A stretch of 64,000 bases of DNA from Streptomyces sp. NBC_01210 (GCF_036010325.1 NZ_CP108549.1:4216001-4280000), one strand, 5' to 3'. Counted from the first letter of the stretch, positions 33,901 to 42,039 are shown. Program-made: numbers and translations. The notes: generated from the letters alone by a model not told the origin.

Positions 33901-34144
33901 CGCCCGTGCCGGGCCGCAGGGTCAGCCGGAGCCGGCCCGGCACGCGGGCGCGGGCCGCGGCGTCCGCGGCGTTCTGTGCGAGTTCGACGACAAGGCGGTC
34001 ACGGTAGCCGCCGAGGGCCAGATCCTCCTCGGCGTTGGCGTCCTCACGGAAGCGGGCGGGACTGGCCCCCCACGCGTCGAGCACCCCGCGCCGCAGCCGC
34101 GCCGTCCCGAACGGGTCCGCCCACTCGGTCGTCCTGACGCTCAC
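30980..34144 (-). CDS. Sacsin N-terminal ATP-binding-like (Hsp90-type ATPase) protein
   Basis: The 1054-residue protein starts at a GTG with GGAG seven bases upstream. Residues 40-150 form a GHKL/Hsp90-like nucleotide-binding domain: RLVVELAQNAADAAARARVP (N-box), ANTGAPLDATGVESLSTLRA and VGRFGVGFAAVLAVSDEP. The remaining 900 residues lack known domains and are Leu/Arg/Glu-rich. Large proteins of this class are conserved in actinomycetes; a chaperone-like role is inferred from the ATPase fold only. The 3' end abuts the island. Confidence 0.82.
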   Translation of the reverse strand: MSVRTTEWADPFGTARLRRGVLDAWGASPARFREDANAEEDLALGGYRDRLVVELAQNAADAAARARVPGRLRLTLRPGTGDEPAVLAAANTGAPLDATGVESLSTLRASAKREGHEAAVGRFGVGFAAVLAVSDEPAVIGRHGGVRWSLAEARELAQQAAKASPGLGDELRRRDGHVPLLRLPLPAEGTAPEGYDTVVVLPLRDGAAVDLVERLLAGIDDALLLTLTGLTEIVVETPGGVRVLRRSEHGPYVHIEDSVQGDRRWRVVSHGGAIEPALLADRPVEERLRPYWTVTWAVPVDEEGAPARPRTAPVVHAPTPTDEPLGVPALLIASLPLDTTRRHPAPGPLTDFLVRKAAGAYAELLGSWQPVTVGTIDLVPGPLGKGALDGALREAILRLLPRTAFLEAALPRDVSGEWSGDTGLPDREDVSAGLRPIEAEVLEGAGADTVRVLAEVLPSLLPAGLERRVELRTLGVARVPLTEAIDRLAGLEREPGWWQRLYDSLAGVDPDRLTGLPVPLADGRTTIGPRQTLLPLAETPPHLARLGLKVVHPEAAHPLLEKLGALPATPRAVLTTPQVRAAVAGSLDAGEVWYDGVGDGAALDAEELAETVLALVRDAGIEPGDEPWLGALALPDEDGEFAPAGELVLPGSPFASVMREDELALCDGELAERWGEQPLAACGVLANFALVRATDVVLDPDELEPREGDFAEPDDAGLLDAVDVWCEDVLDRLPQTPVPPVATEIVAVRDLDLVDDDCWPRALALLAQPPLRDALTQSVRILLPDGTTETVRPYTAWWLRDHPVLDGRRPAGLRAAGGDPLLAGLYDTADATGFEDVQVLRALGVRTSLAALLEEPGGAAELLGRLADPSREVSGAQLHALYTALAYLDPDQVTLPDELRAVVDGEVRVVDASDAVVADAPDLLPLTAGLPLLPVAPSRAAELAELFQVRRLGEAVSAEVTTEGEEHEVPESVHVLLGSGTPATYVEHEELVAGGVELDWRRTQDGVIHASTLEGVAAGLAWAAGQWPRRFEVAALLEDPSRTEELARDRWFDA

Positions 34145-34170
34145 GCTGTGACTCCGCTCTCTCCGGTTGA

Positions 34171-34228
34171 CCCGCAGTCTGCGTGCGGACCATGGGCGGC
34201 CCGCAGTCTGCGTGCGGACCATGGGCGG
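34171..34228. repeat. Perfect 29-bp tandem duplication upstream of the sacsin-like gene
   Basis: Two exact copies of a 29-bp unit (34171-34199 and 34200-34228) lie just upstream of the sacsin-like start. Each contains the palindrome CGCAGTCTGCG and a CCATGGG. It is either a recent duplication or a pair of regulatory boxes. Confidence 0.8.
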
Positions 34229-34349
34229 CCTGACCGTGACCCCACGTGCCGTGCACCCGCGGTCGACCCGCCCACTGCTTATGCGGCCGAAGGTACCGCG
34301 AACTGCGCGCTCAGCACTCCGCAGGAACCCGCGAGCTGTCGGAAGCGGA

Positions 34350-35294
34350 CTACGAGTGGCCGAGATCCTCCGACTCGCCGTCCGGCTCCGAGGAGACCGA
34401 ACCGCCTTCGCGGGCCGGACGCAGCGGGAACTCGTCCGTGCCCATCGAGTCGAAGACATGCGGCGCCGGCTGCGGCGGCTTCGGCATCACAGCCGCCTCG
34501 GAGTGCGCGCCGCAGCCGTACGACAAGGACACGACGCGCCCGTCCGCCGGTGAGAACTCATTCGCGCAGATACCGAAGGCCTGCCGCAGGGAGCCCGCCA
34601 GCGGAACGAGGAAACCGCAGCTCGCACAGGACGCGGGGGCCGCCTGCGCCATGGGGGTCTGCGCGCCGAAGGACTCGTCCCAGCGGTCCGCGGCGACGTG
34701 CAGCCCGTACCGGGACAGCACGCGGGCCCGGCGCATGCCGAGCTCCTCCGCGACCGACGCGATCGCACCGCGGCCGTTGGCGACGCTCTCGTCGATGGGC
34801 CTGCGCTCGGTGAGTTCCGCGTCCTCCGCCTCGACCCGCTCGACCAGGTCGTGGGACGGCGGCACGGTCTCGGCGACCACGGAATTCGGCGGGGGCACGT
34901 CCTCGCCCGTGAAGCCGGGCTCCAGCCGCAGATCCTCCGCCTCGGTGGGCAGCAGATCGCCGGGGCCCAGGTCGCCGGGCCGCAGCCGCTCGCTCCACGG
35001 CACCCACTCGGGCGCGAGCAGCGAATCGGGGCCGGGGAGCAGGACGGTTTCGTCCAGCGTGACGATCTTGGCGCGGGAGGCCCGCGTGACGGTCACCGCC
35101 CAGCGCCAGCCGCGGTATCCGAGTTCCTTGGCCTCGAAGAAGTGCGTGACCACACGGTCACCCTCCGCGACCAGGGATACATGCTCGCCGACCACCCCAG
35201 GGGCCGCGGCCTCTTCGGCCGCCGACCGGGCAAGGTCTACCGCCTCGGCGCACAGGCGGTCAGGGGTCCGGCTTCGCGTCGTCGCTGCACTCAC
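34350..35294 (-). CDS. DUF3027 protein
   Basis: The 314-residue protein has the DUF3027 core VGEHVSLVAEGDRVVTHFFE, ELGYRGWRWAVTVTRASRAK, DETVLLPGPDSLLAPEWVPW and a CASCGFLVPLAGSLR zinc-like pair near the C-terminus. This family is restricted to actinobacteria and usually lies beside the same neighbours (cold-shock gene, MFS gene, futalosine genes). Function unknown. The GTG at 35294 is chosen from codon bias and family length. Confidence 0.82.
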   Translation of the reverse strand: MSAATTRSRTPDRLCAEAVDLARSAAEEAAAPGVVGEHVSLVAEGDRVVTHFFEAKELGYRGWRWAVTVTRASRAKIVTLDETVLLPGPDSLLAPEWVPWSERLRPGDLGPGDLLPTEAEDLRLEPGFTGEDVPPPNSVVAETVPPSHDLVERVEAEDAELTERRPIDESVANGRGAIASVAEELGMRRARVLSRYGLHVAADRWDESFGAQTPMAQAAPASCASCGFLVPLAGSLRQAFGICANEFSPADGRVVSLSYGCGAHSEAAVMPKPPQPAPHVFDSMGTDEFPLRPAREGGSVSSEPDGESEDLGHS

Positions 35295-35596
35295 AGGTCT
35301 CGCTTCTCTCCTACGCCGTCTCACGGGTGCGCCGGCCGATTCGCGAGGTACGGGCCGCAGGCGGAGCGGACCAGGGGGCCGCATCGACGTCCGCGCCCAG
35401 ACCAACCTGTCTCGGGCACACCTATCGTCATCCATTCTGCGGGATGCCGAAGAGGCGCGCGGCCGAGAACTACCGCCGGTGGCGCGCTACGCACGCTACC
35501 CCCTCTGTCGCTCCCCGCCCACATGCCCGCCCCAACAAGGGGCGAACAACGGCGCATCGCGGTTCGCCTCGGCAGGGCTTGGGGCACTATGACGGG
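35295..35596. other. Divergent intergenic region (DUF3027 / MFS)
   Basis: No gene is convincing. A GATAGG-like -10 on the minus strand near 35410-35425 could serve DUF3027, and CACTAT at 35585-35590 lies seven bases before the MFS GTG, suggesting a leaderless transcript. Nothing else was recognised. Confidence 0.4.
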
Positions 35597-36946
35597 GTGG
35601 CAGCCGTGAGGTCGTCCGAAGGACCCGGTGCGCTCAGCAGAGCAGGCCGGGCGGTCGGCCGCGCCCTGCATCTGCCGTTCACCGGAACGGCGCGCGGCAT
35701 CCGCAAGGCGACGCACGCGCACGGCGCGGGCGAGTCGGGGCTCGGGAAGCTGATCGAGCTGCATGCCGTGAACGGCGCGGGCGATGTCATGATCACCGTC
35801 GCGCTGGCTTCCACGGTCTTCTTCTCCGTACCGACGGACGAGGCACGCGGCCGTGTCGCGCTCTACCTCGCCATCACGATGGCGCCCTTCATCCTGCTGG
35901 CCCCCGTCATCGGACCGCTTCTGGACCGCATCCCACACGGCCGCCGAGCGGCGATGGCGGGCGCGATGCTCACCCGAGCGGTACTGGCCGTGACCATGTC
36001 GGGCGCGGTGGCGACGGGCGGCCTCGAGCTGTATCCGGCGGCGCTGGGGGTGCTCGTCGCGTCGAAGGCGTACGGAGTGGTGCGCAGCGCGGTCGTGCCC
36101 CGGTTGCTGCCGCCGGGCTTCTCCCTGGTGAAGGCCAACTCCCGGGTGACGCTGGCGGGGCTGCTGGCGACGGGTGTCGCGGCACCGATCGGGGTGGGGC
36201 TGCAGAAGGTCGGGCCGCAGTGGCCGCTGTACGGGGCGTGCGCGCTCTTCCTGCTCGGGACGTACTGGGCGTTCACGATGCCGGCCAAGGTCGACTCGGC
36301 GAAGGGCGAGGCCAAGGCGCACATGCTCACCCACGGCGAGAAGAAGCCCAGTCTGCGTACGGTCGGACCCTCCGTACTGCACGGGCTGGAGGCAAACGCC
36401 GCCTTCCGCGCGCTCTCCGGATTCCTGATCTTCTTCCTCGCGTTTCTGCTGCGCGAGCATCCGCTGCCCGGGCAGAGCGCGGCGGTGTCCCTCGGGATAG
36501 TGGGTGTGGCGGCCGGCGTCGGCAACGCGCTCGGCACGACGGTCGGAGCCTGGCTGAAGGCCCGCGGCCCGGAGATGATCATCGCCACGGTGCAGGCGGT
36601 GGTGCTGGCCGCGGCGATCGCCGCGGCGGTGTTCTTCGGCGCGGGCATGGTGGCGGTGCTGGGCGCGACGGCGGGTCTGTGCCAGGCGCTGGCGAAGCTG
36701 TCCCTGGACGCGCTGATCCAGCGGGACGTCCCGGAACAGGTGCGTACCTCCGCGTTCGCCCGCTCCGAGACGCTGCTGCAGATGGCCTGGGTCGCGGGCG
36801 GCGCGATCGGCATCGCGCTGCCGCTGAACGGAACGCTGGGCATGTCGGTCGCGGCGGGAATCGTCGCGCTCGGCGCGCTGACGACGGTGAGGGGCCTCCT
36901 GGCCGCGGCCCGCCACGGCGGCATGCGACGTGCTCGGGTGGCCTGA
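35597..36946 (+). CDS. MFS transporter
   Basis: The 449-residue protein has a long cytoplasmic N-terminus and about ten to twelve membrane segments. The MFS loop motif is PVIGPLLDRIPHGRRAAMAG, and VIQRDVPEQVRTSAFARSET-like wording (LIQRDVPEQVRTSAFARSE) is typical of the YkuC/MFS_1-type actinobacterial exporters next to DUF3027. Substrate unknown. A GTG nine bases downstream is an alternative start. Confidence 0.85.
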   Translation: MAAVRSSEGPGALSRAGRAVGRALHLPFTGTARGIRKATHAHGAGESGLGKLIELHAVNGAGDVMITVALASTVFFSVPTDEARGRVALYLAITMAPFILLAPVIGPLLDRIPHGRRAAMAGAMLTRAVLAVTMSGAVATGGLELYPAALGVLVASKAYGVVRSAVVPRLLPPGFSLVKANSRVTLAGLLATGVAAPIGVGLQKVGPQWPLYGACALFLLGTYWAFTMPAKVDSAKGEAKAHMLTHGEKKPSLRTVGPSVLHGLEANAAFRALSGFLIFFLAFLLREHPLPGQSAAVSLGIVGVAAGVGNALGTTVGAWLKARGPEMIIATVQAVVLAAAIAAAVFFGAGMVAVLGATAGLCQALAKLSLDALIQRDVPEQVRTSAFARSETLLQMAWVAGGAIGIALPLNGTLGMSVAAGIVALGALTTVRGLLAAARHGGMRRARVA

Positions 36947-36949
36947 GGC

Positions 36950-36993
36950 GCGGTACGCGGGCACAGCGGTACGCGGGCACAGCGGTACGCGGG
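36950..36993. repeat. 16-bp tandem repeat after the MFS gene
   Basis: Two exact copies of GCGGTACGCGGGCACA (36950-36965, 36966-36981) and a third partial copy follow the MFS stop codon directly. Confidence 0.75.
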
Positions 36994-37090
36994 GGCGACA
37001 CGTACAGCGCGGCACGCCGGGGCGACGCGCCAGTGCCTTGACCGCATGCGCTGCCATTGGCGCGTCCTTCGGCCGCGCCGGCCTCAACCG

Positions 37091-37120
37091 CCGTACGGGC
37101 CTGATTCGAGGCCCGTACGG
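37091..37120 (+). terminator. Hairpin terminator candidate upstream of DUF2771
   Basis: Arms CCGTACGGGCCT and AGGCCCGTACGG form a perfect 12-bp stem with a GATTCG loop, between the MFS gene and the DUF2771 gene. There is no T-tract. Confidence 0.55.
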
Positions 37121-37185
37121 TCAACCCTCGCGGCACGCCGTACCCGGGCGTCGCGGGGCGCGGGGGGCCCGATAGCCTTCGGACC

Positions 37186-37665
37186 ATGACCGTTGCGTTC
37201 TTCTCGGGCAAGCGCCGCCGGGCCGCTGCCGCTCTCGGTGCCGTCTCCGCCGGGCTCCTCGTACTCTCCGCCTGCGACAAGCCGACACCGCTCGCGACCG
37301 TGACGGTCGGGACGGACTCGGTGCACACCGAGGCGACCTGCTACAACGACGGCAAGGCCATCAAGGAGTCCTTGATCCAGAGCTGCCTGAACAAGAAGGC
37401 CGAAAAGGTCGTCAAGGTCGCGATGGACGACAAGGTCCGCTTCGGCGTCGACCCGGAGATCGCGGACCACGGCTGGACGCTGTTCATCGGCGGCCAGCAG
37501 GCCGAGCAGGAGCCGTACAAGAAGTCGTACCGGACCATTCCGGGCAACGCCTTCTTCGCCTCGCAGACCGGTGAGACCTCGAACAAGGCCCAGGTCAGCA
37601 TCGTGGAGACGAACGGCAAGAAGCTCGTCGGCATCTGGCACTTCCAGCTCGAAAAGGACTCCTGA
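37186..37665 (+). CDS. DUF2771 lipoprotein
   Basis: The 159-residue protein has a lipoprotein signal peptide with lipobox LVLSAC (lipidated Cys about residue 30). It is followed by TVTVGTDSVHTEATCYNDGK and a beta-rich domain ending KKLVGIWHFQLEKD, matching the actinobacterial DUF2771 family. It is extracytoplasmic and membrane-anchored, with no known activity. It lies just ahead of mqnB-mqnD and may be co-transcribed with them (16-bp gap). Confidence 0.87.
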   Translation: MTVAFFSGKRRRAAAALGAVSAGLLVLSACDKPTPLATVTVGTDSVHTEATCYNDGKAIKESLIQSCLNKKAEKVVKVAMDDKVRFGVDPEIADHGWTLFIGGQQAEQEPYKKSYRTIPGNAFFASQTGETSNKAQVSIVETNGKKLVGIWHFQLEKDS

Positions 37666-37681
37666 CCCGGAGGACCGTGCC

Positions 37682-38365
37682 GTGCGCGTACTGGTGGTGA
37701 CCGCGGTGACGGCGGAGGCGGACTCCGTCGCCGCGGGGCTGACCGGTCCCGTACTCGACACTCGGCAGCTGCCCGGCGGGTACGCGCTGTCCCGCCACGG
37801 CACCGTGGACGTGCTCGCCGCCGGTGTCGGACCCGCCGCCGCCGCGGCCGCGACCGCCACCGCGCTCGCCCTCGACGCCTACGACCTGGTCGTCTCCGCC
37901 GGGATCGGCGGCGGCTTCCAGCCCCACGCCCCCATCGGCGCGCTTGTCGTCGCCGACGCGATCGTTGCCGCCGATCTCGGCGCCGAGACCCCCGACGGCT
38001 ATCTGCCCGTCGACGAACTCGGCTTCGGCCGCAGCACCCATCGTCCGCCGGCCGCACTGTCCCAGCAGACGGCGGACACACTCGACGCCGTGTACGCGCC
38101 CGTCCTCACCGTCTCCACCGTGACCGGCACCGCCGCCCGCGCCGCCGAGCTGAGGAACCGTCACCCCCGTGCCGCCGCCGAGGCGATGGAGGGCTTCGGC
38201 GTAGCGGAGGCCGCCGCCGCCCACTCCGTGCCGGTCCTCGAAATCCGCGCGGTCTCCAACGCCGTCGGCCCGCGCGACCGCGCCACCTGGCGCATCGGCC
38301 AGGCACTGGACTCGCTGCGGTACGCCTTCCAGCTGCTCAACCCACTCCTCGAGGAGTCGCCGTGA
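37682..38365 (+). CDS. mqnB: Futalosine hydrolase
   Basis: The 227-residue nucleoside phosphorylase-like protein starts at a GTG with GGAGG eight bases upstream. It has VLVVTAVTAEADSVAAGL, DLVVSAGIGGGFQPHAPIGA and the catalytic region AAAEAMEGFGVAEAAAAHSV with VLEIRAVSNAVGPRDR. MqnB cleaves futalosine to dehypoxanthine futalosine and hypoxanthine in the alternative (futalosine) menaquinone pathway. It overlaps mqnD by 4 bp; the pair corresponds to SCO4327-SCO4326 of S. coelicolor. Confidence 0.92.
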   Translation: MRVLVVTAVTAEADSVAAGLTGPVLDTRQLPGGYALSRHGTVDVLAAGVGPAAAAAATATALALDAYDLVVSAGIGGGFQPHAPIGALVVADAIVAADLGAETPDGYLPVDELGFGRSTHRPPAALSQQTADTLDAVYAPVLTVSTVTGTAARAAELRNRHPRAAAEAMEGFGVAEAAAAHSVPVLEIRAVSNAVGPRDRATWRIGQALDSLRYAFQLLNPLLEESP

Positions 38366-39201
38366 CCCTGCAGATCGCGTACTCGCCCTGCCCGAACGAC
38401 ACCTTCGTCTTCGACGCCCTGGCGCACCGCCGGGTGCCCGGCGCGCCCGCCCTCGATGTGACCTTCGCGGACATCGACATCACCAACGGCATGGCGGAGC
38501 GCGGTGAGTTCGACGTGCTGAAGGTCTCGTACGCCGTACTGCCGTGGGTCCTCGACGAGTACACGCTGCTGCCCTGCGGCGGCGCGCTCGGCCGCGGCTG
38601 CGGTCCGCTGGTGCTCACCAAGCAGCCCGGCACCGATCTCACCGGGAAGACCGTCGCCGTGCCGAGCGAGCGCTCGACCGCGTATCTGCTCTTCCGGCTG
38701 TGGGCCGCGGACATCGTCCCGGGCGGCGTCGGCGAGGTCGTCGTGATGCCGTTCCACGAGATCATGCCGGCCGTGCGCGACGGCAAGGTCGACGCCGGAC
38801 TCGTGATCCACGAGGCGCGGTTCACCTACCAGAACTACGGACTGCACTGCCTCGCCGACATGGGCGAGCACTGGGAGTCGACGACCGGCCTGCCCATCCC
38901 GCTGGGCGCGATCATCGCCAAGCGGTCGCTGGGCGCCGAGACCCTGAAGCTGCTGGCCGATTCCATCCGCACCTCGGTGCGGATGGCGTGGGACGACCCG
39001 ACGGCCTCGCGGCCGTACGTACTCGAGCACGCCCAGGAGATGGACCCGGTCGTGGCCGACCAGCACATCGGGCTCTACGTCAATGAGTTCACCGCCGACC
39101 TCGGCGACGACGGGCACGCGGCGGTACGCGGACTGCTCACGCGCGCCGCGGCCGAGGGACTCGTACCGCCCCTCGGCCGCGATGCGCTCAGTTTCGTGTA
39201 G
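38362..39201 (+). CDS. mqnD: 1,4-dihydroxy-6-naphthoate synthase
   Basis: The 279-residue periplasmic-binding-protein-like enzyme begins MTLQIAYSPCPNDTFVFDAL (the SPCPNDT signature). It contains LKVSYAVLPWVLDEYTLLPC, GCGPLVLTKQPG and VDAGLVIHEARFTYQNYGL, whose His-Glu is in the active site. It converts cyclic dehypoxanthinyl futalosine to 1,4-dihydroxy-6-naphthoate for menaquinone synthesis. The GTG start overlaps the mqnB stop. Confidence 0.93.
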   Translation: MTLQIAYSPCPNDTFVFDALAHRRVPGAPALDVTFADIDITNGMAERGEFDVLKVSYAVLPWVLDEYTLLPCGGALGRGCGPLVLTKQPGTDLTGKTVAVPSERSTAYLLFRLWAADIVPGGVGEVVVMPFHEIMPAVRDGKVDAGLVIHEARFTYQNYGLHCLADMGEHWESTTGLPIPLGAIIAKRSLGAETLKLLADSIRTSVRMAWDDPTASRPYVLEHAQEMDPVVADQHIGLYVNEFTADLGDDGHAAVRGLLTRAAAEGLVPPLGRDALSFV

Positions 39202-39228
39202 CCGCTGCGTACAGCCGCCAGGGCTGCC

Positions 39229-39612
39229 CTAGACGTCCAGCTGGTCCGCTACCGCCCGCAGCAGGCCCGCGATCTTGCCGCCGTGCACCTTGTCGGGGTA
39301 CCGGCCGCGCTCCAGCATCGGCGTGATGTTCTCCAGCAGGGTCGTCAGGTCCTGCACGATGGACGCCAGCTCGTCGGGCTTGCGACGCTGGGCCGCTGCC
39401 ACGGAGGGGGTCGGGTCGAGAACTGTCACCGAAAGTGCCTGGTCACCACGTTGTCCTGCCACGACGCCGAACTCGACGCGCTGGCCCGGCTTGAGCGCGT
39501 CGACCCCCGTGGGGAGCACCGACGAGTGAACGAAGACGTCGCCGCCGTCGTCGCGGGAGAGAAAGCCGAAGCCCTTCTCGCTGTTGAACCATTTGACCTT
39601 GCCGGTAGGCAC
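39229..39612 (-). CDS. Cold-shock domain protein with C-terminal extension
   Basis: The 127-residue protein has an N-terminal cold-shock domain (GKVKWFNSEKGFGFLSRDDG with RNP1 KGFGFL and RNP2 VFVHSS). It has an extra C-terminal 60 residues (RRKPDELASIVQDLTTLLEN, then a GGKIAGLLRAVADQLDV helix), roughly twice the length of a standard CspA. It likely binds single-stranded nucleic acid, and the extension may mediate interaction. The GTG start has GAGGA five bases upstream. Convergent with mqnD. Confidence 0.88.
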   Translation of the reverse strand: MPTGKVKWFNSEKGFGFLSRDDGGDVFVHSSVLPTGVDALKPGQRVEFGVVAGQRGDQALSVTVLDPTPSVAAAQRRKPDELASIVQDLTTLLENITPMLERGRYPDKVHGGKIAGLLRAVADQLDV

Positions 39613-39792
39613 GTCTGTCCTCGTCCTCGTACTCGTTGGGTCGCTTGCGGCGCCTGAACTCGGGCACCGAAAACGGCTCTGGATAGCACTACAGCGGGTC
39701 GTCTGACCCGCCACCCCCAAGGCTAATGGTCCAGGGGCTGGTGACAAGACGTCGCCGAACGGTTCCTCCGCGCAAGGAACTACCCTGGCCGG

Positions 39793-40029
39793 ATGACTGC
39801 TACTCCTCCCGCACCCGGTGACGGGCTGGTGCGCGTCGGCGCGATCGTCTTCATCGTCGGCGCTGTGGCCACTCTGGTCACCCTTGCCCCGCTGTTCCTG
39901 GGGACCGAGCCCTTTCCTTCGATCGCGTACGCGGTCTGCATGCTGATGGGCGTGGGGTTCCTGATCGCCGCGGCGGGTGTACTGCGCTCGATCGCCGCGC
40001 AGCGCCGACAGGCCAAATCCGCGTTCTAG
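39793..40029 (+). CDS. Small two-span membrane protein
   Basis: The 78-residue protein has two hydrophobic segments (VGAIVFIVGAVATLVTLAPL and AYAVCMLMGVGFLIAAAGVL) and a basic C-terminal tail. A TACCCT box before the ATG and no ribosome-binding site suggest a leaderless transcript. Function unknown. Its stop codon overlaps the stop of the convergent HAD gene by 4 bp. Confidence 0.8.
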   Translation: MTATPPAPGDGLVRVGAIVFIVGAVATLVTLAPLFLGTEPFPSIAYAVCMLMGVGFLIAAAGVLRSIAAQRRQAKSAF

Positions 40030-40703
40030 TTCCGGCTGGTTCCGGCTGGTCCGGGCTGGTTCCGGTTGGTTCCTGCCAGTTCCTGCCAGTTCCGGCTGTA
40101 GCCGCGCAGCCAGTCCGGGAACGCTGTCAGATCGTCCAGGATCACGTCCGCGCCGGCCTCACGCAGTTCCGCCGCGTCGCACGGGCCGGTCGGCACGGCG
40201 ACCGCGAGTGCCTCGGCCGTGTGCGCGCCGCGTACGTCTCCGGTGTGGTCGCCGACGTACACGCTCGCGCCGTGCTCACGCAACGCCTCCGCCTTGGCCT
40301 CCGCCCACAGCCAGCCGATGACCTCGTCCGGAGCGATGCCCAGGTGGGCGAGGTGGAGTTTGGCGTTCGGCTCATGCTTTGCGGTGACCACGATGGCGCG
40401 GCCGCCGAGCTCCTGGACGGCGGCGACGGCCTCGCGGGCGCCGGGCAGGGCGAGGGTCGGCTCGATCGCGTACGTGGGGTAGATCTCGCGGTAGCGGTCG
40501 CCCATCTCCTGTATCTGCTCCTGGGGGAACCAGTGCGCCAGCTCCAGTTCGAGAGGCGGCCCGAGCCGGGTGACGGCCAGGTCGGCGTCGATCCACACCC
40601 CGGTCTCGGCCGAGAGCGCACGGTACGCGGCGTGGATGCCGGGCCGGGAGTCGATCAGCGTCATATCGAGGTCGAAGCCGACCGTCAGCGGATGCGTAGC
40701 CAT
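40026..40703 (-). CDS. HAD-family hydrolase (phosphatase-like)
   Basis: The 225-residue protein has HAD motif I GFDLDMTLIDSRPG (nucleophile Asp), a cap domain, motif II IVVTAKHE, and the motif III-IV region SVYVGDHTGDVRGAHTA. The substrate is probably a small phosphorylated metabolite and cannot be specified. The C-terminal 23 residues (NWQELAGTNRNQPGPAGTSR) are encoded by a DNA minisatellite and are unlikely to be part of the fold. Confidence 0.85.
   Translation of the reverse strand: MATHPLTVGFDLDMTLIDSRPGIHAAYRALSAETGVWIDADLAVTRLGPPLELELAHWFPQEQIQEMGDRYREIYPTYAIEPTLALPGAREAVAAVQELGGRAIVVTAKHEPNAKLHLAHLGIAPDEVIGWLWAEAKAEALREHGASVYVGDHTGDVRGAHTAEALAVAVPTGPCDAAELREAGADVILDDLTAFPDWLRGYSRNWQELAGTNRNQPGPAGTSRN
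40029..40098. repeat. Seven-copy 10-bp minisatellite at a convergent gene end
   Basis: Seven contiguous variants of GTTCCGGCTG (two exact pairs, plus GTCCGGGCTG, GTTCCGGTTG and GTTCCTGCCA) cover the 3' end of the HAD gene up to its stop. Ten is not a multiple of three, so copy number changes would shift the frame of the C-terminus. Confidence 0.85.
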
Positions 40704-40864
40704 GGGGGCCATTGTGCCCATCCGGCCGCGCGGGCCCGATGCCGAGACTCAGCCAGGCCTTACCAGCCCCGGGCCTGCTCGCCCGGGAGCAGAACGCACA
40801 CGGTGAAGGCGGCCGTGGGCGGTATCCGGGCCCCCGACGCGCCCAAGCGCTTCACCGTTCTGAG

Positions 40865-41947
40865 TCACCGCCTCCGCGCCCGCCACACCAGGAAGAGGGC
40901 GGTGGCGACGGCCGCCCCCTTCACGACCCACGGCCAGGTCCCGGTGAGCGCGTCGCGCATCCCGTTCTCCGGGATCGGTTCGCCCCAGCGGCCGTTCACC
41001 CGGCCCCAAAGCCAGACCAGCCCGCCCACCGCGACCGCTCCCGGCAGGCCTGCCACCGCCCATTTCGCCTCGGCGCGGGACAGCTTGCGCGAGGCGTACG
41101 CGAGGAGCCAGCCGCCGCCGAGCGCAAGCCAGGAGCCGAGGACGGCGCCCGCGACGAGGAGCGCGGCGGCGAGCAGCAGGAAAGGGTTGGCGAGGCCCGT
41201 CCGTACGGACTGCGGCCCTGCACCCGCGGTACGGCGGCGGAGCCGCGGACGCCACCGGCGCGGTTCGGCCTCCGCCTCCACCGCGTCGTCGTCCTCGGCC
41301 TCCTCCTCGTACTCCTCCTGGTATCTCTTCCCGGCCTGCTCTGCGCCCCGCGCTGCCAACTCCTCCTCGGACGGCGGGGGTTTGAGTATTTCGGGGATCT
41401 CCACACCGCCGACGAACCCGGCGACACTCTCGCCCGCGCCGAACGGCCCCGGCTCGATCCGCCACCAGTCGGGCTCGCTGCCGGACGGGCCGAGCTCGTC
41501 CATCCCGGCGAGATGGGGCGGCGAAGCGCCGTACGTCATCGGCGGCCCGTCCGCAGCCCCGTGTCCCGGTACCGATCCCGATCCCCGTGCCTGTCCCGCC
41601 TCCGACGCCGACTTGCGCGGTCGCGGGATCCGGAGCCGAACCCGCCGCTGCGGTACGTCGGTCTGCGGTACGTCGGTCTGCGGCCCGGCCGGCCGTGGCC
41701 TCGGCACCGAACCGCCGCCGTCCTCCGACGCGGCCGCGACCACCTCGTCCGGCGTACCGAGCCGGCCGAGGATACGGCGGACGGCGGACGGGCTGTCGCC
41801 GCCGAACCCGGCCCGCTGCCGGTCGATCTCGCTGCGCAGCGACGACACCAGCCGCATCCGGGTGCCGGACGGCAGCTGGTACTGCTGAGCCAGGTCGCCG
41901 ACCCGGCTCAGATAGTCGTAGACGAGCTGGTCGCTCTCGATCCCCAC
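40865..41947 (-). CDS. Multidomain membrane protein with HAAS-like N-terminal helices
   Basis: In the 360-residue protein, residues 1-70 (YDYLSRVGDLAQQYQLPSGT, RILGRLGTPDEVV) look like a HAAS/DUF1700-type signalling helical domain. The middle 150 residues are disordered, Pro-rich, with an acidic stretch EEYEEEAEDDDAVEAEAE and a PQTDVPQTDVPQ repeat. The C-terminus has three to four membrane spans (NPFLLLAAALLVAGAVLGSW and others). HAAS domains often associate with PadR-type regulators, but none is adjacent. Function unknown. Confidence 0.7.
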   Translation of the reverse strand: MGIESDQLVYDYLSRVGDLAQQYQLPSGTRMRLVSSLRSEIDRQRAGFGGDSPSAVRRILGRLGTPDEVVAAASEDGGGSVPRPRPAGPQTDVPQTDVPQRRVRLRIPRPRKSASEAGQARGSGSVPGHGAADGPPMTYGASPPHLAGMDELGPSGSEPDWWRIEPGPFGAGESVAGFVGGVEIPEILKPPPSEEELAARGAEQAGKRYQEEYEEEAEDDDAVEAEAEPRRWRPRLRRRTAGAGPQSVRTGLANPFLLLAAALLVAGAVLGSWLALGGGWLLAYASRKLSRAEAKWAVAGLPGAVAVGGLVWLWGRVNGRWGEPIPENGMRDALTGTWPWVVKGAAVATALFLVWRARRR

Positions 41948-42039
41948 CGGCGTTCCCCTGACGTTCCCTGCCGGGCCGCCCTGTCTCCCGGGCCCGCCCT
42001 GTCCCCGACGGTAGCGCTCCAGGCACTACCGTGGGGCGG

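Noticed and set aside
31508-34813. An 1101-codon plus-strand frame opposite the sacsin-like gene
   Set aside because: Composition is Arg/Gln/Gly-rich with no motifs, while the minus strand encodes a clear Hsp90-like ATPase.
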